From: Galbibacter pacificus
GTDB lineage: Bacteria > Bacteroidota > Bacteroidia > Flavobacteriales > Flavobacteriaceae
Direction of reading: 5' to 3'
Assembly (NCBI RefSeq): GCF_029603165.1
Contig: NZ_JAQSVC010000002.1
Location: forward strand, 806,001 to 870,000
Length of the DNA stretch: 64,000 nucleotides
The translations under genes and the position numbers were made by a program. Below the pieces are notes generated by a model that was not told the DNA's origin, ran no database searches, and saw only the letters and a program-made list of their open reading frames with translations. Positions 8,062 through 18,126 of this stretch are shown piece by piece. The first letter of the stretch is position 1, and every line of letters starts with the position of its first letter.

Positions 8062-8880
8062 TTATTCAAAAGAGGTAACGCCAAATTTAGCGGCTTCCTG
8101 CTTGGCCGCAGGCACCAGTTGCTTTAAATTTTGAATCCTTGTTTCGTTAGATGGGTGGGTGCTCATTATTTCCGGTGGCGCCTCTCCTCCCATTTGACTC
8201 ATACGTTGCCACAATTTTACGGCCTCCTCTGGATTGTACCCGGCAATGGCCATTAAGCGCAATCCAATAGCATCGGCTTCAGATTCATGGCTTCTGCTAA
8301 AAGGGAGCATTACCCCTACTTGAGAGCCAATGCCATATGCTTGGTTAAAAAGTTCTATGGTCTGTGCACTGCTGCCGCTCATTCCCAGGGCCAAATTTCC
8401 GGCCAAAGCACCATATTGTTGCAATGTTGCGGCGCTCATACGTTGTGCCCCGTGGTTTGCCAAGGCGTGCGCTACCTCGTGCCCCATTACCACTGCTATT
8501 CCAGTATCGGTTTTGGTAATTGGCAAGATACCCGTATAAAACACTATTTTGCCACCCGGCATGCACCATGCGTTTACGGCTTCATCTTGTACCAAGTTAT
8601 ACTCCCAACGGTAATCTTTTAAATATCCTTCGTAACCATTGGCATTGAACCAACGCTCAGCAGCCTTGGCTATTCGCTGCCCCACGCGTTTTATAGATTC
8701 GGCATCGGCCGTGCCCGTAATTACTTTGTGTTCTTTTAAAAACTGATCGTATTCTGCAAATGCTGTTGGAAAAATTTGATCGTTCGACTGGAAGTTCAGT
8801 GTACTTTTACCCGTAAAAGGGTTTGTTGAACAAGAAACTACCAAAACGGCAAATATTAATCCGGAAATAAATTTTCTCAT
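8062..8880 (-). CDS. M48-family zinc metalloprotease, lipoprotein
   Basis: A 272-residue periplasmic metallopeptidase. The start is a lipoprotein signal peptide, MRKFISGLIFAVLVVSCSTN, with the lipobox cysteine at about residue 17. The zinc site is the HExxH motif in VVMGHEVAHALANHG, and the third ligand is the Glu in SRSHESEADAIGLRLM. This arrangement is that of the LoiP/BepA/HtpX-like single-domain M48 peptidases, which in Proteobacteria look after outer-membrane protein quality. A similar envelope role is inferred here. It follows the alpha-glucosidase gene by 62 bases on the same strand, so it may be read from the glucan operon, and it ends at a terminator. Confidence 0.88.
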   Translation of the reverse strand: MRKFISGLIFAVLVVSCSTNPFTGKSTLNFQSNDQIFPTAFAEYDQFLKEHKVITGTADAESIKRVGQRIAKAAERWFNANGYEGYLKDYRWEYNLVQDEAVNAWCMPGGKIVFYTGILPITKTDTGIAVVMGHEVAHALANHGAQRMSAATLQQYGALAGNLALGMSGSSAQTIELFNQAYGIGSQVGVMLPFSRSHESEADAIGLRLMAIAGYNPEEAVKLWQRMSQMGGEAPPEIMSTHPSNETRIQNLKQLVPAAKQEAAKFGVTSFE

Positions 8881-8942
8881 CTCTTATATTAATTTGTTGC
8901 TTTATGCAAAGTTATACCTACAACACTAAATTAAGCAAAATA

Positions 8943-11342
8943 TTATAATCCTTTAATATGAAGTTCTGTGAAATCTTTTTTTATTGTCATGTTTGTATCG
9001 CCATTGAGGATGATGTCTTGTAACGGAATTTCGACGTTGTCTACCTGAACCGATTTTACTTTGAAAGGCAATCCTATTAAATTGATTTTAAATACCTCAT
9101 ACGGGGTTTCGTATTTCCCTTCCTTAAACTGTTGAATGATGAGCTCTTTTTCTTTTCCGGTCAGTTTAAACATCCGTAAGCTATATCTTCCTTTTTTATA
9201 GTCGAAACCATCGCCGGTATCTTCAAAAACCTGCGATTCTTCTTTTCCCAACTTATAATATATGTCCAATGTAAGCTTGTCTATTTCTTTTTCGCCCACA
9301 TATTGCTGTACTGGATATTTCGGGATAATGGCGCCTTCTTTTATGAAAATCGGGATTTTATCAATATCTGCTTCCACCCAACATTCTTTTCCTCCTTTGG
9401 TGATTTCCCCGCCCCAGAAATTATACCAGTTTCCTTGCGGAAGGTACATCCGCCTTCCTTTGGAATTGGGCTCCAAAATAGGACAAACCAGTATTTGGTT
9501 CCCGAATATAAACTCGTCATTCCTGTAATGGGTATGTGTATCTTCTTGATCGTAATATACCAGAGATTTCAACATGGGGATCCCGTATTCTGTATATTCG
9601 TAGAACATGGTATATAAATACGGAAGCAGCTGATATCTTAACTCAATAAATTTCCGGGTAATGTTTGTTACTTCTTCATCAAACGACCAAGGTTCCTGGC
9701 TTCCATGATCTCCGCTGGAATGGACCCTACAAAACGGATGGAATACTCCTAGTTGAATCCACCGGGCAAAAAGCTCTCCCGATGGTTGCTCTGCAAAACC
9801 CCCGATATCGGTACCGGTAAAAGACATCCCGCTCATGCACATTCTCTGTACCTGCACGTTGGCAATCCATAAATGCTCCCAAGTGGCCACATTGTCGCCG
9901 GTCCATGACGAGGTAAACCGCTGTGTTCCCGAATAAGCCGACCTTGTTATTACAAAAGGACGTTTGGGGAACGTAAACTTTTTAACGCCCTCATGTGTAG
10001 CCCTTGCCATTTGCATTCCGTAAATATTATGTGCCTTCCTATGGCTGCAATGGTGCCCGTCGTAATTATGGCGCACATCGTCCGGAAATGTTTTTCCGGG
10101 CACTTCCATCACGGCAGGTTCGTTCATGTCGTTCCAAACACCTTTTATTCCTATGTCTGCAATCAATTCTTTATAAAGTCCTGCCCACCATTCCCTTACT
10201 TTCGGATTTGTAAAATCGGGGAAATTACATTCCCCCGGCCATACTTTACCTTTCATATAAGGTCCATCGGCCCTTTTACAGAAATAATCGTTTTCAACAG
10301 CTTCGTTGTATACCCAGTAATTTTTATCAATTTTAATCCCGGGGTCGATAATCGCCACTGTTTTAAAACCGTCTTCGGCAAGTTCGCTTACCATACGCTT
10401 GGGATCCGGGAAATATTCTTTGTTCCATGTAAAACACCTAAAGCCTTCCATATAATCGATATCCAAATAAATAGCATCGCAGGGTATTTTTAAGTCCCTG
10501 AATTTATTGGCAATTTCTTTTACTTTGCTTTCGGGGTAATAACTCCATTTGCATTGGTGAAACCCGAGTACCCATAAAGGCGGCAATTCTGGTTTCCCTG
10601 TTAGGTCGGTATAGCCCCCAACCACTTCGGGCATGGTAGGCCCGTAAATAAAGTAATAGTTCATCTCTCCCCCGTCGGCCCAAAAACTTGTAATGTTGCG
10701 CCGTTCATGACAGAAATCGAAATGTGTTTTAAAAGTATTGTCGAAAAAAATTCCGTAGCCAATGCTATGGTGCATCCCAATATAAAAAGGGACCGCCTTG
10801 TATAACGGATTATGGTCTTTACCAAACGCATATTGGTCGGTTGCCCAATTGTGCACTCTTTTTCCGCGTAGGTTTAATTGAGAGGGCTTATCGCCCATTC
10901 CGTAAAAACTTTCGGATTCCTGAGAGAACTTACTCATTTTCACTATGTTTCCCCCAAATTCGTAACTTTCTTCCCAATGAAAGCCCAGTTCGTCTTCATT
11001 TAAAATATTGCCTTCAAAGTCTAATATTGCCAACCGAAGGTCTTTTTTAGATACCTTGACTTCCAGTTTTGAGGTTTTCATGGCAAAATGGTCGTCGTTT
11101 TCCTTAATTTCCAAATGGTTGTATCCATACGTAGCATCTTCTGAAATTGCATAGGAAAAATCGGGCTCAAAATCCTGTTCCACCGCGTAGCGGAAACGCA
11201 AAACGCTGTCCCTTAAAAATGAAATTTGCAATGCTACATTATTCCGGGTATAAAACGTTATTTTATCGACTTCTTTTTTATGGTCTATAATTTGGGCAGG
11301 AAATAGGTTCCCTTTATACTCAAGTTCAGTATTGGTAATCAT
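8943..11342 (-). CDS. GH31 alpha-glucosidase
   Basis: A 799-residue glycoside hydrolase of family 31. The segment GVWNDMNEPAVME near residues 401-413 holds the catalytic nucleophile Asp (about 404) in the diagnostic WxDMNE context. HPFCRVHSSGDHGSQEPW and FTGTDIGGFAEQP are further GH31 active-site loops, and WVLGFHQCKWSYYPE with IPCDAIYLDIDYMEGF are family blocks. No signal peptide is present, so it is cytoplasmic. It probably removes terminal alpha-glucose from maltodextrins or glycogen. It is the last gene of the GlgE-Mak-GlgB run (62 bases after glgB), which suggests it turns over the glucan or supplies or removes maltose. Exact linkage specificity cannot be read. Confidence 0.92.
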   Translation of the reverse strand: MITNTELEYKGNLFPAQIIDHKKEVDKITFYTRNNVALQISFLRDSVLRFRYAVEQDFEPDFSYAISEDATYGYNHLEIKENDDHFAMKTSKLEVKVSKKDLRLAILDFEGNILNEDELGFHWEESYEFGGNIVKMSKFSQESESFYGMGDKPSQLNLRGKRVHNWATDQYAFGKDHNPLYKAVPFYIGMHHSIGYGIFFDNTFKTHFDFCHERRNITSFWADGGEMNYYFIYGPTMPEVVGGYTDLTGKPELPPLWVLGFHQCKWSYYPESKVKEIANKFRDLKIPCDAIYLDIDYMEGFRCFTWNKEYFPDPKRMVSELAEDGFKTVAIIDPGIKIDKNYWVYNEAVENDYFCKRADGPYMKGKVWPGECNFPDFTNPKVREWWAGLYKELIADIGIKGVWNDMNEPAVMEVPGKTFPDDVRHNYDGHHCSHRKAHNIYGMQMARATHEGVKKFTFPKRPFVITRSAYSGTQRFTSSWTGDNVATWEHLWIANVQVQRMCMSGMSFTGTDIGGFAEQPSGELFARWIQLGVFHPFCRVHSSGDHGSQEPWSFDEEVTNITRKFIELRYQLLPYLYTMFYEYTEYGIPMLKSLVYYDQEDTHTHYRNDEFIFGNQILVCPILEPNSKGRRMYLPQGNWYNFWGGEITKGGKECWVEADIDKIPIFIKEGAIIPKYPVQQYVGEKEIDKLTLDIYYKLGKEESQVFEDTGDGFDYKKGRYSLRMFKLTGKEKELIIQQFKEGKYETPYEVFKINLIGLPFKVKSVQVDNVEIPLQDIILNGDTNMTIKKDFTELHIKGL

Positions 11343-11404
11343 AATAATTTCTTTTTCAATAGTTTACAAAGAAACTAATTTGTGTTCAATAAATAAATCG
11401 ATGT

Positions 11405-13315
11405 TTATAAAATGTTGAAAACGGTTACAGCTAATGGCGGTAGAATGATAGCTGCCGAAAACTCCCTTCCGTTGTATGGAACTGCTTCAATTTTAACTTC
11501 TTTAGCGTTGCTCACGCGACTTCCGTGGTATTTTTTAAAATCGCTATTGAAAATCTGCTTTAGTTTTCCATTCCTTGGAACTCCAATGCGATAGTTTTCC
11601 CGTACAACTGGCGTAAAGTTACAAACAATTATTAAATCATTTTCAGCATCATGCCCTTTTCTTATATATGAAAGTACAGAATTATCAGAATCTCCATAAT
11701 TTATCCATTGAAAACCTTCGGCACTAAATTGTTTTTCATGCAGGGCCGGTTGTTTTTTGTACAATTTGTTTAAATCTGCCACTAGGTTTTGTACGCCTTT
11801 ATGTCCATCGTATTGCAATAAGTGCCAATCGAGGCTGTTTTGGAAGTTCCACTCAGAAGATTGTCCAAACTCCCCTCCCATAAACAATAAATTGGCCCCG
11901 GGGTGTGTAAACATGTAACCATAAAGTAATCGGAGGTTGGCAAAACGCTGCCATTCGTCTCCCTGCATACGTCCATAGAGAGATTGTTTTCCGTGTACCA
12001 CCTCATCATGGCTTAAGGGCAGCATGAAATTTTCGGTAAATGCGTAGGTCATACTAAACGTAATGTCGTTTTGGTGGTAACGTCTATGCACCGACTCCTT
12101 TTTAAAATATTCTAGGGTATCGTGCATCCAGCCCATCATCCACTTCATTCCAAAGCCAAGACCGCCCAGATAAACCGGTTTAGAAACCATTGGGTAAGAA
12201 GTGGATTCTTCAGCTATTGTTTGTATACCTTCAAAATTACCATAAACGGCTTCGTTCATTTCCTTTAAAAAAGAAATAGCTTCCAGATTTTCCCTTCCGC
12301 CGTATATATTAGGTTCCCATTCGCCGTCTTTTCTAGAGTAATCAAGGTAAAGCATCGAGGCCACGGCATCGACCCGCAGTCCGTCTATATGATATTTATC
12401 CAGCCAAAAAATGGCATTGCTGATTAAAAAAGAGCGTACCTCGTTCCTTCCATAGTTAAAAATAAGGCTTTTCCAATCGGGGTGATACCCACGCCTCTTG
12501 TCGGGATGTTCATAAAGATGTGACCCGTCAAAAAAACCCAACCCATGCGCGTCATCGGGAAAATGCGATGGAACCCAATCCAAAATAACACCAATACCTT
12601 CCTGATGAAGCCTTTCTATTAAGAGCATTAAGTCTTCGGGTTTACCAAATCGTGAAGTTGGCGCAAAATACCCGGTTAGCTGGTACCCCCATGAAGGATC
12701 GTATGGATATTCCATGATTGGCATGAACTCTACATGTGTAAAGTGCATTTCTTTTAGGTAATTTACCAGTTCATTGGCCAGTTCCACATAATTAAGGGCG
12801 CGCCCGGATTCTTCTATTTTTCTTCGCCATGATCCCAAATGGACTTCGTATACCGAAAATGGTTTGTCGAGCGCATTTGTATCTTTTCTAGCGGCCATCC
12901 ATTTATTGTCTTTCCAATCATGCTTAGCTTCCCAAACAATAGAGGCCGTTTGTGGTGGCTGCTCGCAAAAAAACGCAAAGGGATCGGCTTTCTCTGTTTT
13001 AATATCCTGATTGTGCGAATGTATCTTGTATTTATATTTGGTACCTTGCTCTATGCCCGGTATAAAACCTTCCCAAATACCAGATTCGTCCCATCTTACC
13101 TGTAGCGGGTGGTCGCCTTCCAACCAATAGTTAAAATCGCCTATCACAGAAACCGATTTTGCCGTTGGCGCCCAAACGGCAAAATAACAGCCTTTTACAC
13201 CATCCTTCTCCAAAAGGTGCGCACCCAGTTTTTCATAAAGCCTGTAATGCTTCCCTGCTTTAAAAAGGTCAATATCGAAATCTGTAAATAAACTATGTGA
13301 AATAACGTTGTTCAT
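11405..13315 (-). CDS. glgB: 1,4-alpha-glucan branching enzyme GlgB
   Basis: A 636-residue GH13 branching enzyme. An N-terminal CBM48-like domain (YFAVWAPTAKSVSVIGDFN) precedes the catalytic barrel. The three catalytic acids are visible: nucleophile Asp about 316 in DGLRVDAVASMLYLDYSR, acid/base Glu about 369 in TIAEESTSYP, and Asp about 436 in LSHDEVVHGK. It moves alpha-1,4 segments to make alpha-1,6 branches. In the GlgE pathway it branches the linear chains made from maltose-1-phosphate. At this length it lacks the extra N-terminal domain of the longer GlgB forms. It lies 70 bases after the maltokinase gene on the same strand. Confidence 0.96.
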   Translation of the reverse strand: MNNVISHSLFTDFDIDLFKAGKHYRLYEKLGAHLLEKDGVKGCYFAVWAPTAKSVSVIGDFNYWLEGDHPLQVRWDESGIWEGFIPGIEQGTKYKYKIHSHNQDIKTEKADPFAFFCEQPPQTASIVWEAKHDWKDNKWMAARKDTNALDKPFSVYEVHLGSWRRKIEESGRALNYVELANELVNYLKEMHFTHVEFMPIMEYPYDPSWGYQLTGYFAPTSRFGKPEDLMLLIERLHQEGIGVILDWVPSHFPDDAHGLGFFDGSHLYEHPDKRRGYHPDWKSLIFNYGRNEVRSFLISNAIFWLDKYHIDGLRVDAVASMLYLDYSRKDGEWEPNIYGGRENLEAISFLKEMNEAVYGNFEGIQTIAEESTSYPMVSKPVYLGGLGFGMKWMMGWMHDTLEYFKKESVHRRYHQNDITFSMTYAFTENFMLPLSHDEVVHGKQSLYGRMQGDEWQRFANLRLLYGYMFTHPGANLLFMGGEFGQSSEWNFQNSLDWHLLQYDGHKGVQNLVADLNKLYKKQPALHEKQFSAEGFQWINYGDSDNSVLSYIRKGHDAENDLIIVCNFTPVVRENYRIGVPRNGKLKQIFNSDFKKYHGSRVSNAKEVKIEAVPYNGREFSAAIILPPLAVTVFNIL

Positions 13316-13385
13316 GTGCGTTGTTGGTTAATTTATTTATTATTTGGAAAACCAATATTCATTTCTTCATAGGCACAGCACGGCA

Positions 13386-15020
13386 TTATTCATCTTCTTT
13401 TAACAAGCTCATAATTCCGCCCAACGGGATTACCGCCCACCTTGGCCTAGAGTTCATTTCGTAACCAAGTTCGTATACCGCTTTTTCCAGCATGCAATAC
13501 CTCAACAAATAAACACGTTCCTGTACATACCCAATATTAAGGTTATTTTCTTGAATAAGACTTACGTATGTTTCCAAAAATACGCCAATAAAATAACGAT
13601 ACAGTAATTCCCCGGCATGAAAAAGGTCTTCTTGCGGATATGGGTATTTGTTGCCATTGTTAAAAATCGTGGCATATATTGCATAATGAAACGACCTGAA
13701 CATTCCGCCTACATCCTTGAGCGGGGGTTGTTTTACCTTTCTGTCGCGAATGGTGCTTTCGGGCTCTCCTTCAAAATCGATTAAATAAAAATCGTCGTCT
13801 TTAACCAAAACCTGCCCCAAATGATAATCTCCGTGTACGCGTATGCGCTCTCCCTTCAATTTTGTCCAGTCGAACGAGACAAATTGCTTTCTTATTTCAT
13901 TTTTGCGCTCCAAAAATTCGTTTGCCAGCTCTAAAGCCAATCCTTCCAGTTTATGCAGATTGTTCTCTACACTGTTAATCCTGTTTTGAAATTGGTACAA
14001 CAGCCTGTTTTTAAGCCAAACCGTATAGTCGTCGTTAAAATGTGTTGGGGTAAAGGCGGTATCTTCAAATTCCGACCCAAGTGCAATGTGCATTTCTGCG
14101 GTTCGTTGTGCCAATTTTTGGAGCTTTAAAAAAATATTAAGCCCTGCCCAATCTATAATTTCCGGTGGAACATCGCGAATTTTTAAGCGTTCGAACAATT
14201 TTACCTTCGGAAGCTGATATACGTTTATACTTTTGTATTCAAGGTTACTGTATATTTTATGAAGCTCGTCCAGCATAAATTTCCATGCATCGCCCTGATT
14301 GGGCAACATTTCCTGCATAAGCGCAATGGTCACGTTTGTATTGCTTGCATCCATAATGCTTAAGCTTCCGCTATAGGTAGGAACATTTTTAAATGCTTTT
14401 TTTTCCGACAGAAAACGGCTCATTTCGTAATCGGGGTTCTTGCTTGCATAAATCCTCCTAAAGAACTTAATTATATATTTTTCGTTGATAATAATGGAAG
14501 TATTGCTCTGTTCCAGCCCCATTGGCCGGGAGGACACATATTCCCGATCGGTTAAAAATTCGCTTTTATGGTATCGTACACGTGTGGTATCGTTAGGAAC
14601 TGAATTCAATATTCTTTGAAACACCAATTTATTGAACGATTCCAAGTTTACCGCATCAATAATATTGCCTTCAGTGCCATTTAATGTAATTGGCAGGATA
14701 GCGCCCATTTGGGCAAACCGCTCATCGGTTACAAATGCAATGGGCAAAAAATAGTGCTGGTAAAATGCCTCTTTAAAATTCACGTCCAACAAAAGTCCGT
14801 AATACACCTCTCCATCCTGCTGGATTTTAAAATATTCCTGTAGTTCTATATACTTTAACTTGCTCGATTTGCCGCCGTACCAACGCTGATTAACAATATA
14901 TTTTTCCAGCACATCTGATAAGAATATTTTTAAAAACGGTTCGTTTTCCATTAATTCCTCCCATACCACATCAAATTGATACGGTGGCTGTAAAATTGGA
15001 GTCTCTTTTTTCTTTGCCAT
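13386..15020 (-). CDS. mak: Maltokinase (Mak/Pep2-like)
   Basis: A 544-residue kinase of the aminoglycoside-phosphotransferase fold. The N-terminal cap motif NQRWYGGKSSKL is typical of maltokinases. The catalytic loop HGDYHLGQVL (about 395-404) and the metal-binding LIDFEGEP (about 409-416) complete the active site. It would phosphorylate maltose to maltose-1-phosphate, the GlgE donor. Many bacteria have this domain fused to trehalose synthase TreS; here it stands alone and no treS is in the window. GlgE precedes it with only 7 bases between, which strongly supports the assignment. Confidence 0.88.
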   Translation of the reverse strand: MAKKKETPILQPPYQFDVVWEELMENEPFLKIFLSDVLEKYIVNQRWYGGKSSKLKYIELQEYFKIQQDGEVYYGLLLDVNFKEAFYQHYFLPIAFVTDERFAQMGAILPITLNGTEGNIIDAVNLESFNKLVFQRILNSVPNDTTRVRYHKSEFLTDREYVSSRPMGLEQSNTSIIINEKYIIKFFRRIYASKNPDYEMSRFLSEKKAFKNVPTYSGSLSIMDASNTNVTIALMQEMLPNQGDAWKFMLDELHKIYSNLEYKSINVYQLPKVKLFERLKIRDVPPEIIDWAGLNIFLKLQKLAQRTAEMHIALGSEFEDTAFTPTHFNDDYTVWLKNRLLYQFQNRINSVENNLHKLEGLALELANEFLERKNEIRKQFVSFDWTKLKGERIRVHGDYHLGQVLVKDDDFYLIDFEGEPESTIRDRKVKQPPLKDVGGMFRSFHYAIYATIFNNGNKYPYPQEDLFHAGELLYRYFIGVFLETYVSLIQENNLNIGYVQERVYLLRYCMLEKAVYELGYEMNSRPRWAVIPLGGIMSLLKEDE

Positions 15021-15027
15021 AACATAT

Positions 15028-17034
15028 TTATTTATGAATTTTAAACAAATGAAAAGGCAAAGCAGGATGTAGCTCTATATAATTCCATTCTTTATCCCAG
15101 ATATAACTGCTTCCGGTAATAAGGTCTTCCATTCTAAGTTGATGTCCTTCCTGTACGCCAAGTTGATGCAGGGGCATCTTTACCCAACCTTGTTTCATTT
15201 GGTTTGCATCCATGTTAACGACCATAAATGTTTCGTTACTTTTTTGGTCGTCGTATTTATAATACGCCATGAGCATATCATTATCGGTATCGCAAAAATC
15301 AATATTGTTGGTCTGTTGCAAAGAAGTATTTTGCTTTCTAATCTGGTTTATCTTGGCTATAATACGGGTAAGCTTGTTTTCCAGGTTCCAGTCCCAATTT
15401 TGTATCTGGTATTTTTCAGAGCTATTGTATTCTTCCTTTCCCGGAACGGCATCGCAAACCATTTGCTCAAAAACAGGTCCGTATATGCCCGTGTTCGAGC
15501 TTAATGTAGCCGCCAAAAAGTATTTTTGCAAATACATGGCCTCATTGGCAGTTTGCAGTGCATATGGGTTAATATCCGGCGTATTGGGCCAAAAGTTAGG
15601 TCTGTAATATTCTTTTTGCTCTGTTTTGGTAAGTTCGTTTACATAGCTTGTTAATTCTTCTTTTGTATTCCGCCAGGTAAAATAAGTATAGGATTGCGAA
15701 AAGCCCTGTTTCCCCAACTCCTGCATTACTTTTGGCTTGGTAAATGCTTCGGCCAGAAACAATACTTCCGGATGTTTTTTCTTTACTTCGGCTATCAACC
15801 AGCCCCAAAAATTAAACGGCTTTGTATGCGGGTTATCTACCCTAAAAATTCCAATTTCACACTCCTCCACCCAATACAGTGCAATGCTCAATAATTCTTC
15901 CCAAAGATTTTTCCAATCGTCTGTTTCAAAATAAATAGGCAATATGTCCTGATATTTTTTCGGTGGATTTTCGGCATATTGAACCGTGCCGTCCGGCCGC
16001 CATTTAAACCACTTTGGGTGTTCTTTTACATAAGGATGGTCGGGAGCGCATTGCAGGGCAAAATCCATGGCAATTTCAATTTTGAAGTCCTTTGCCTTTT
16101 TCACCAGTTGCTTAAAATCATCCAGATTGCCCAAATCGGGATGAATGGCCTTATGACCACCGTGTTTTGAGCCTATGCCCCATGGAGAACCAACATCGTT
16201 TTTTTGGGCATTGGTGGCATTGTTTTTTCCTTTTCGGTTGATTTCCCCAATAGGATGCACTGGTGGAAAATAGAGCACGTCAAAGCCCATTTCTGCAACC
16301 TTGGGCAATAACCGTTCGCAATCCTTAAAAGTTCCGTGTTTATTTTTTTCTTCTGAAGTTGATCTTGGAAAAAATTCGTACCACGTTGAAAAACGGGCCT
16401 TTAAGCGTTCAACATTAACCCCAAATGAAGCCGAGCTGGTAATGGTAGTCTTCACGGGATAATCAAGCAACAACCCGTGAAATTTTTCTGAACTTACTTC
16501 TGTTATTGCCTGTTGGTATTTTGAGCTGTCTCCAAAAACGGCAATACAGTTGTCAATATAAACATGCTCCTTTTTGGGCGACAATTTTTTTATGGCAACC
16601 AAATATTCTGCTCCTTCCAACAGTTCGGATTGTACCTGTTGACCGTCGCTTATTTTTAAAACAATTCCGTGATGCCAGTTTAATGCATGATCTACCCAAC
16701 CTTCTACAACATAGGCATACAAACCCTCCTTTTCAACTATAAAATTGGCCTTCCATGCATCGTTTACGGTAGGGGCCATACGTATTTCCCGCCATTTTTT
16801 ATCTTTTTGGACCTTGTATTTTACAGAAGCCGATACAATATCATGCCCGTCAGAAAAAATATCGGCAGTTACCGTGACCTTTTCACCTGGCACCCTTTTT
16901 ATATAAAACGCACCTTTATTAACTTGCGGTTGTACATTTTCAACAATTACACGTTCTTTATTTTGCATATAAACATGGAAGGTTAGTATATTATCTCTAT
17001 TTTTGAGCTTTCTATAGTTTACAGAAAGAGCCAT
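15028..17034 (-). CDS. glgE: Maltose-1-phosphate maltosyltransferase GlgE
   Basis: A 668-residue GH13 subfamily 3 enzyme, the usual length. An N-terminal beta domain (first 190 residues) and the helical segment GLLLDYPVKTTITSSASFGV precede the barrel. The nucleophile Asp about 400 in GIFRVDNPHTKPFNFWGW and the acid/base Glu about 428 in LFLAEAFTKPKVM match the Asp394/Glu423 pair known in Streptomyces GlgE. The block FPPVHPIGEINRKGKNN is also characteristic. It adds maltose units from maltose-1-phosphate to growing alpha-1,4-glucans in the cytosol. It is the first gene of the leftward operon, with its promoter in the 105-base gap shared with the divergent hydrolase gene. Confidence 0.95.
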   Translation of the reverse strand: MALSVNYRKLKNRDNILTFHVYMQNKERVIVENVQPQVNKGAFYIKRVPGEKVTVTADIFSDGHDIVSASVKYKVQKDKKWREIRMAPTVNDAWKANFIVEKEGLYAYVVEGWVDHALNWHHGIVLKISDGQQVQSELLEGAEYLVAIKKLSPKKEHVYIDNCIAVFGDSSKYQQAITEVSSEKFHGLLLDYPVKTTITSSASFGVNVERLKARFSTWYEFFPRSTSEEKNKHGTFKDCERLLPKVAEMGFDVLYFPPVHPIGEINRKGKNNATNAQKNDVGSPWGIGSKHGGHKAIHPDLGNLDDFKQLVKKAKDFKIEIAMDFALQCAPDHPYVKEHPKWFKWRPDGTVQYAENPPKKYQDILPIYFETDDWKNLWEELLSIALYWVEECEIGIFRVDNPHTKPFNFWGWLIAEVKKKHPEVLFLAEAFTKPKVMQELGKQGFSQSYTYFTWRNTKEELTSYVNELTKTEQKEYYRPNFWPNTPDINPYALQTANEAMYLQKYFLAATLSSNTGIYGPVFEQMVCDAVPGKEEYNSSEKYQIQNWDWNLENKLTRIIAKINQIRKQNTSLQQTNNIDFCDTDNDMLMAYYKYDDQKSNETFMVVNMDANQMKQGWVKMPLHQLGVQEGHQLRMEDLITGSSYIWDKEWNYIELHPALPFHLFKIHK

Positions 17035-17139
17035 TGTATTTTTTAAAATGACCGATTTTCAAATAAATACACGTGCTCGTATTAAATGTATAAAAAAAGT
17101 ATTAAAATTTTACGCATTTCATAATCAAATTCATACTAA

Positions 17140-18009
17140 ATGGCATTAAAAGAGAAAGAAAACTATCAACAAAGCGTAAAAATCCCCAAACCAATTACCT
17201 ATTCTGCCAAAGCCTTACAGGCCATTTCAACAAAGCTTGCCAGTAAATTTGTAAAAAAACTATTTGCAACCCCCATAAAACACCCCATTCCAAAAAGAGA
17301 GCTTTCCATGGATGCTGCCGCGCTAAAAGAAAAAATGTATGTGCCGTCAATAAAAAAGGAAATTGTAGTTTATAGCTATGGAGAAAATACAAAAAAGGTT
17401 CTTTTGGTGCATGGTTGGAGCGGTCGTGGCACCCAATTGGCAAAAATAGCCGATGCGCTGTTGTGTGAAGGTTTTTGTACCGTTAGTTTCGATGCCCCGT
17501 CGCATGGGCGATCGCCGGGAAAAACGTCCAATATGCTGGAATTTATTGATGCCGTAATAGAAATTAACAAACATTATGGCCCTTTTGAAACGGCCATTGG
17601 TCATTCCCTCGGGAGCATGGCCCTGCTAAATGCCGTAAAAAAAGGACTCCCCTTAAAAAATATGGTCTTGATCGGGAGCGGCGATTTAATAAACGATATT
17701 ATTTACGATTTTACCCGCAAGCTCGGGCTCAAGGATAAGGTAGGCAAAACACTTAAGCAGGAATTTGACAAGCTTGCCAAGGAAGACGTAAATAATTTTT
17801 CGGCCAGCATTGCAGCAAAAGACGTAGCAATTCCTGTATTATTGTTTCATGATGAAGATGACCCCGACTCTCCGATAGCCTCGTCCAAAAACATACATAA
17901 AAACCTAAAAAACTCCCAGCTTATTGTTACCAAAGGTCTGGGGCACCGAAAAATACTAGGAAACGACCAAGTAATTAATAAACTTGTTGAGTTTATTAAG
18001 AAAGATTGA
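17140..18009 (+). CDS. Alpha/beta hydrolase
   Basis: A 289-residue alpha/beta-hydrolase fold protein. The oxyanion region is VLLVHGWSGRGTQ, the nucleophile elbow is GHSLGSMAL (catalytic Ser), the acid is probably in LLFHDEDDPDSP, and the His in TKGLGHRKIL completes the triad. The N-terminal 80 residues are basic and lack a clear signal peptide, so it is likely cytoplasmic. The substrate is not evident; esterase or acyl hydrolase activity is plausible. It is divergent from glgE across 105 bases but nothing ties it to glucan metabolism. Confidence 0.83.
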   Translation: MALKEKENYQQSVKIPKPITYSAKALQAISTKLASKFVKKLFATPIKHPIPKRELSMDAAALKEKMYVPSIKKEIVVYSYGENTKKVLLVHGWSGRGTQLAKIADALLCEGFCTVSFDAPSHGRSPGKTSNMLEFIDAVIEINKHYGPFETAIGHSLGSMALLNAVKKGLPLKNMVLIGSGDLINDIIYDFTRKLGLKDKVGKTLKQEFDKLAKEDVNNFSASIAAKDVAIPVLLFHDEDDPDSPIASSKNIHKNLKNSQLIVTKGLGHRKILGNDQVINKLVEFIKKD

Positions 18010-18126
18010 TAGAAAAGTTTTAATTTTATTTTCTCAAATCTCCTGACCAGAAATGAAAAAGATTTATTCAAACTTGGCATGGCATTTGTTAAAAACATAG
18101 ATATAAACTCAAAAAACAAAAAGATT

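Noticed and set aside
9993-10493. 166-codon rightward open frame inside the GH31 gene
   Set aside because: Antisense shadow of a conserved catalytic region; no start signal or known domain.
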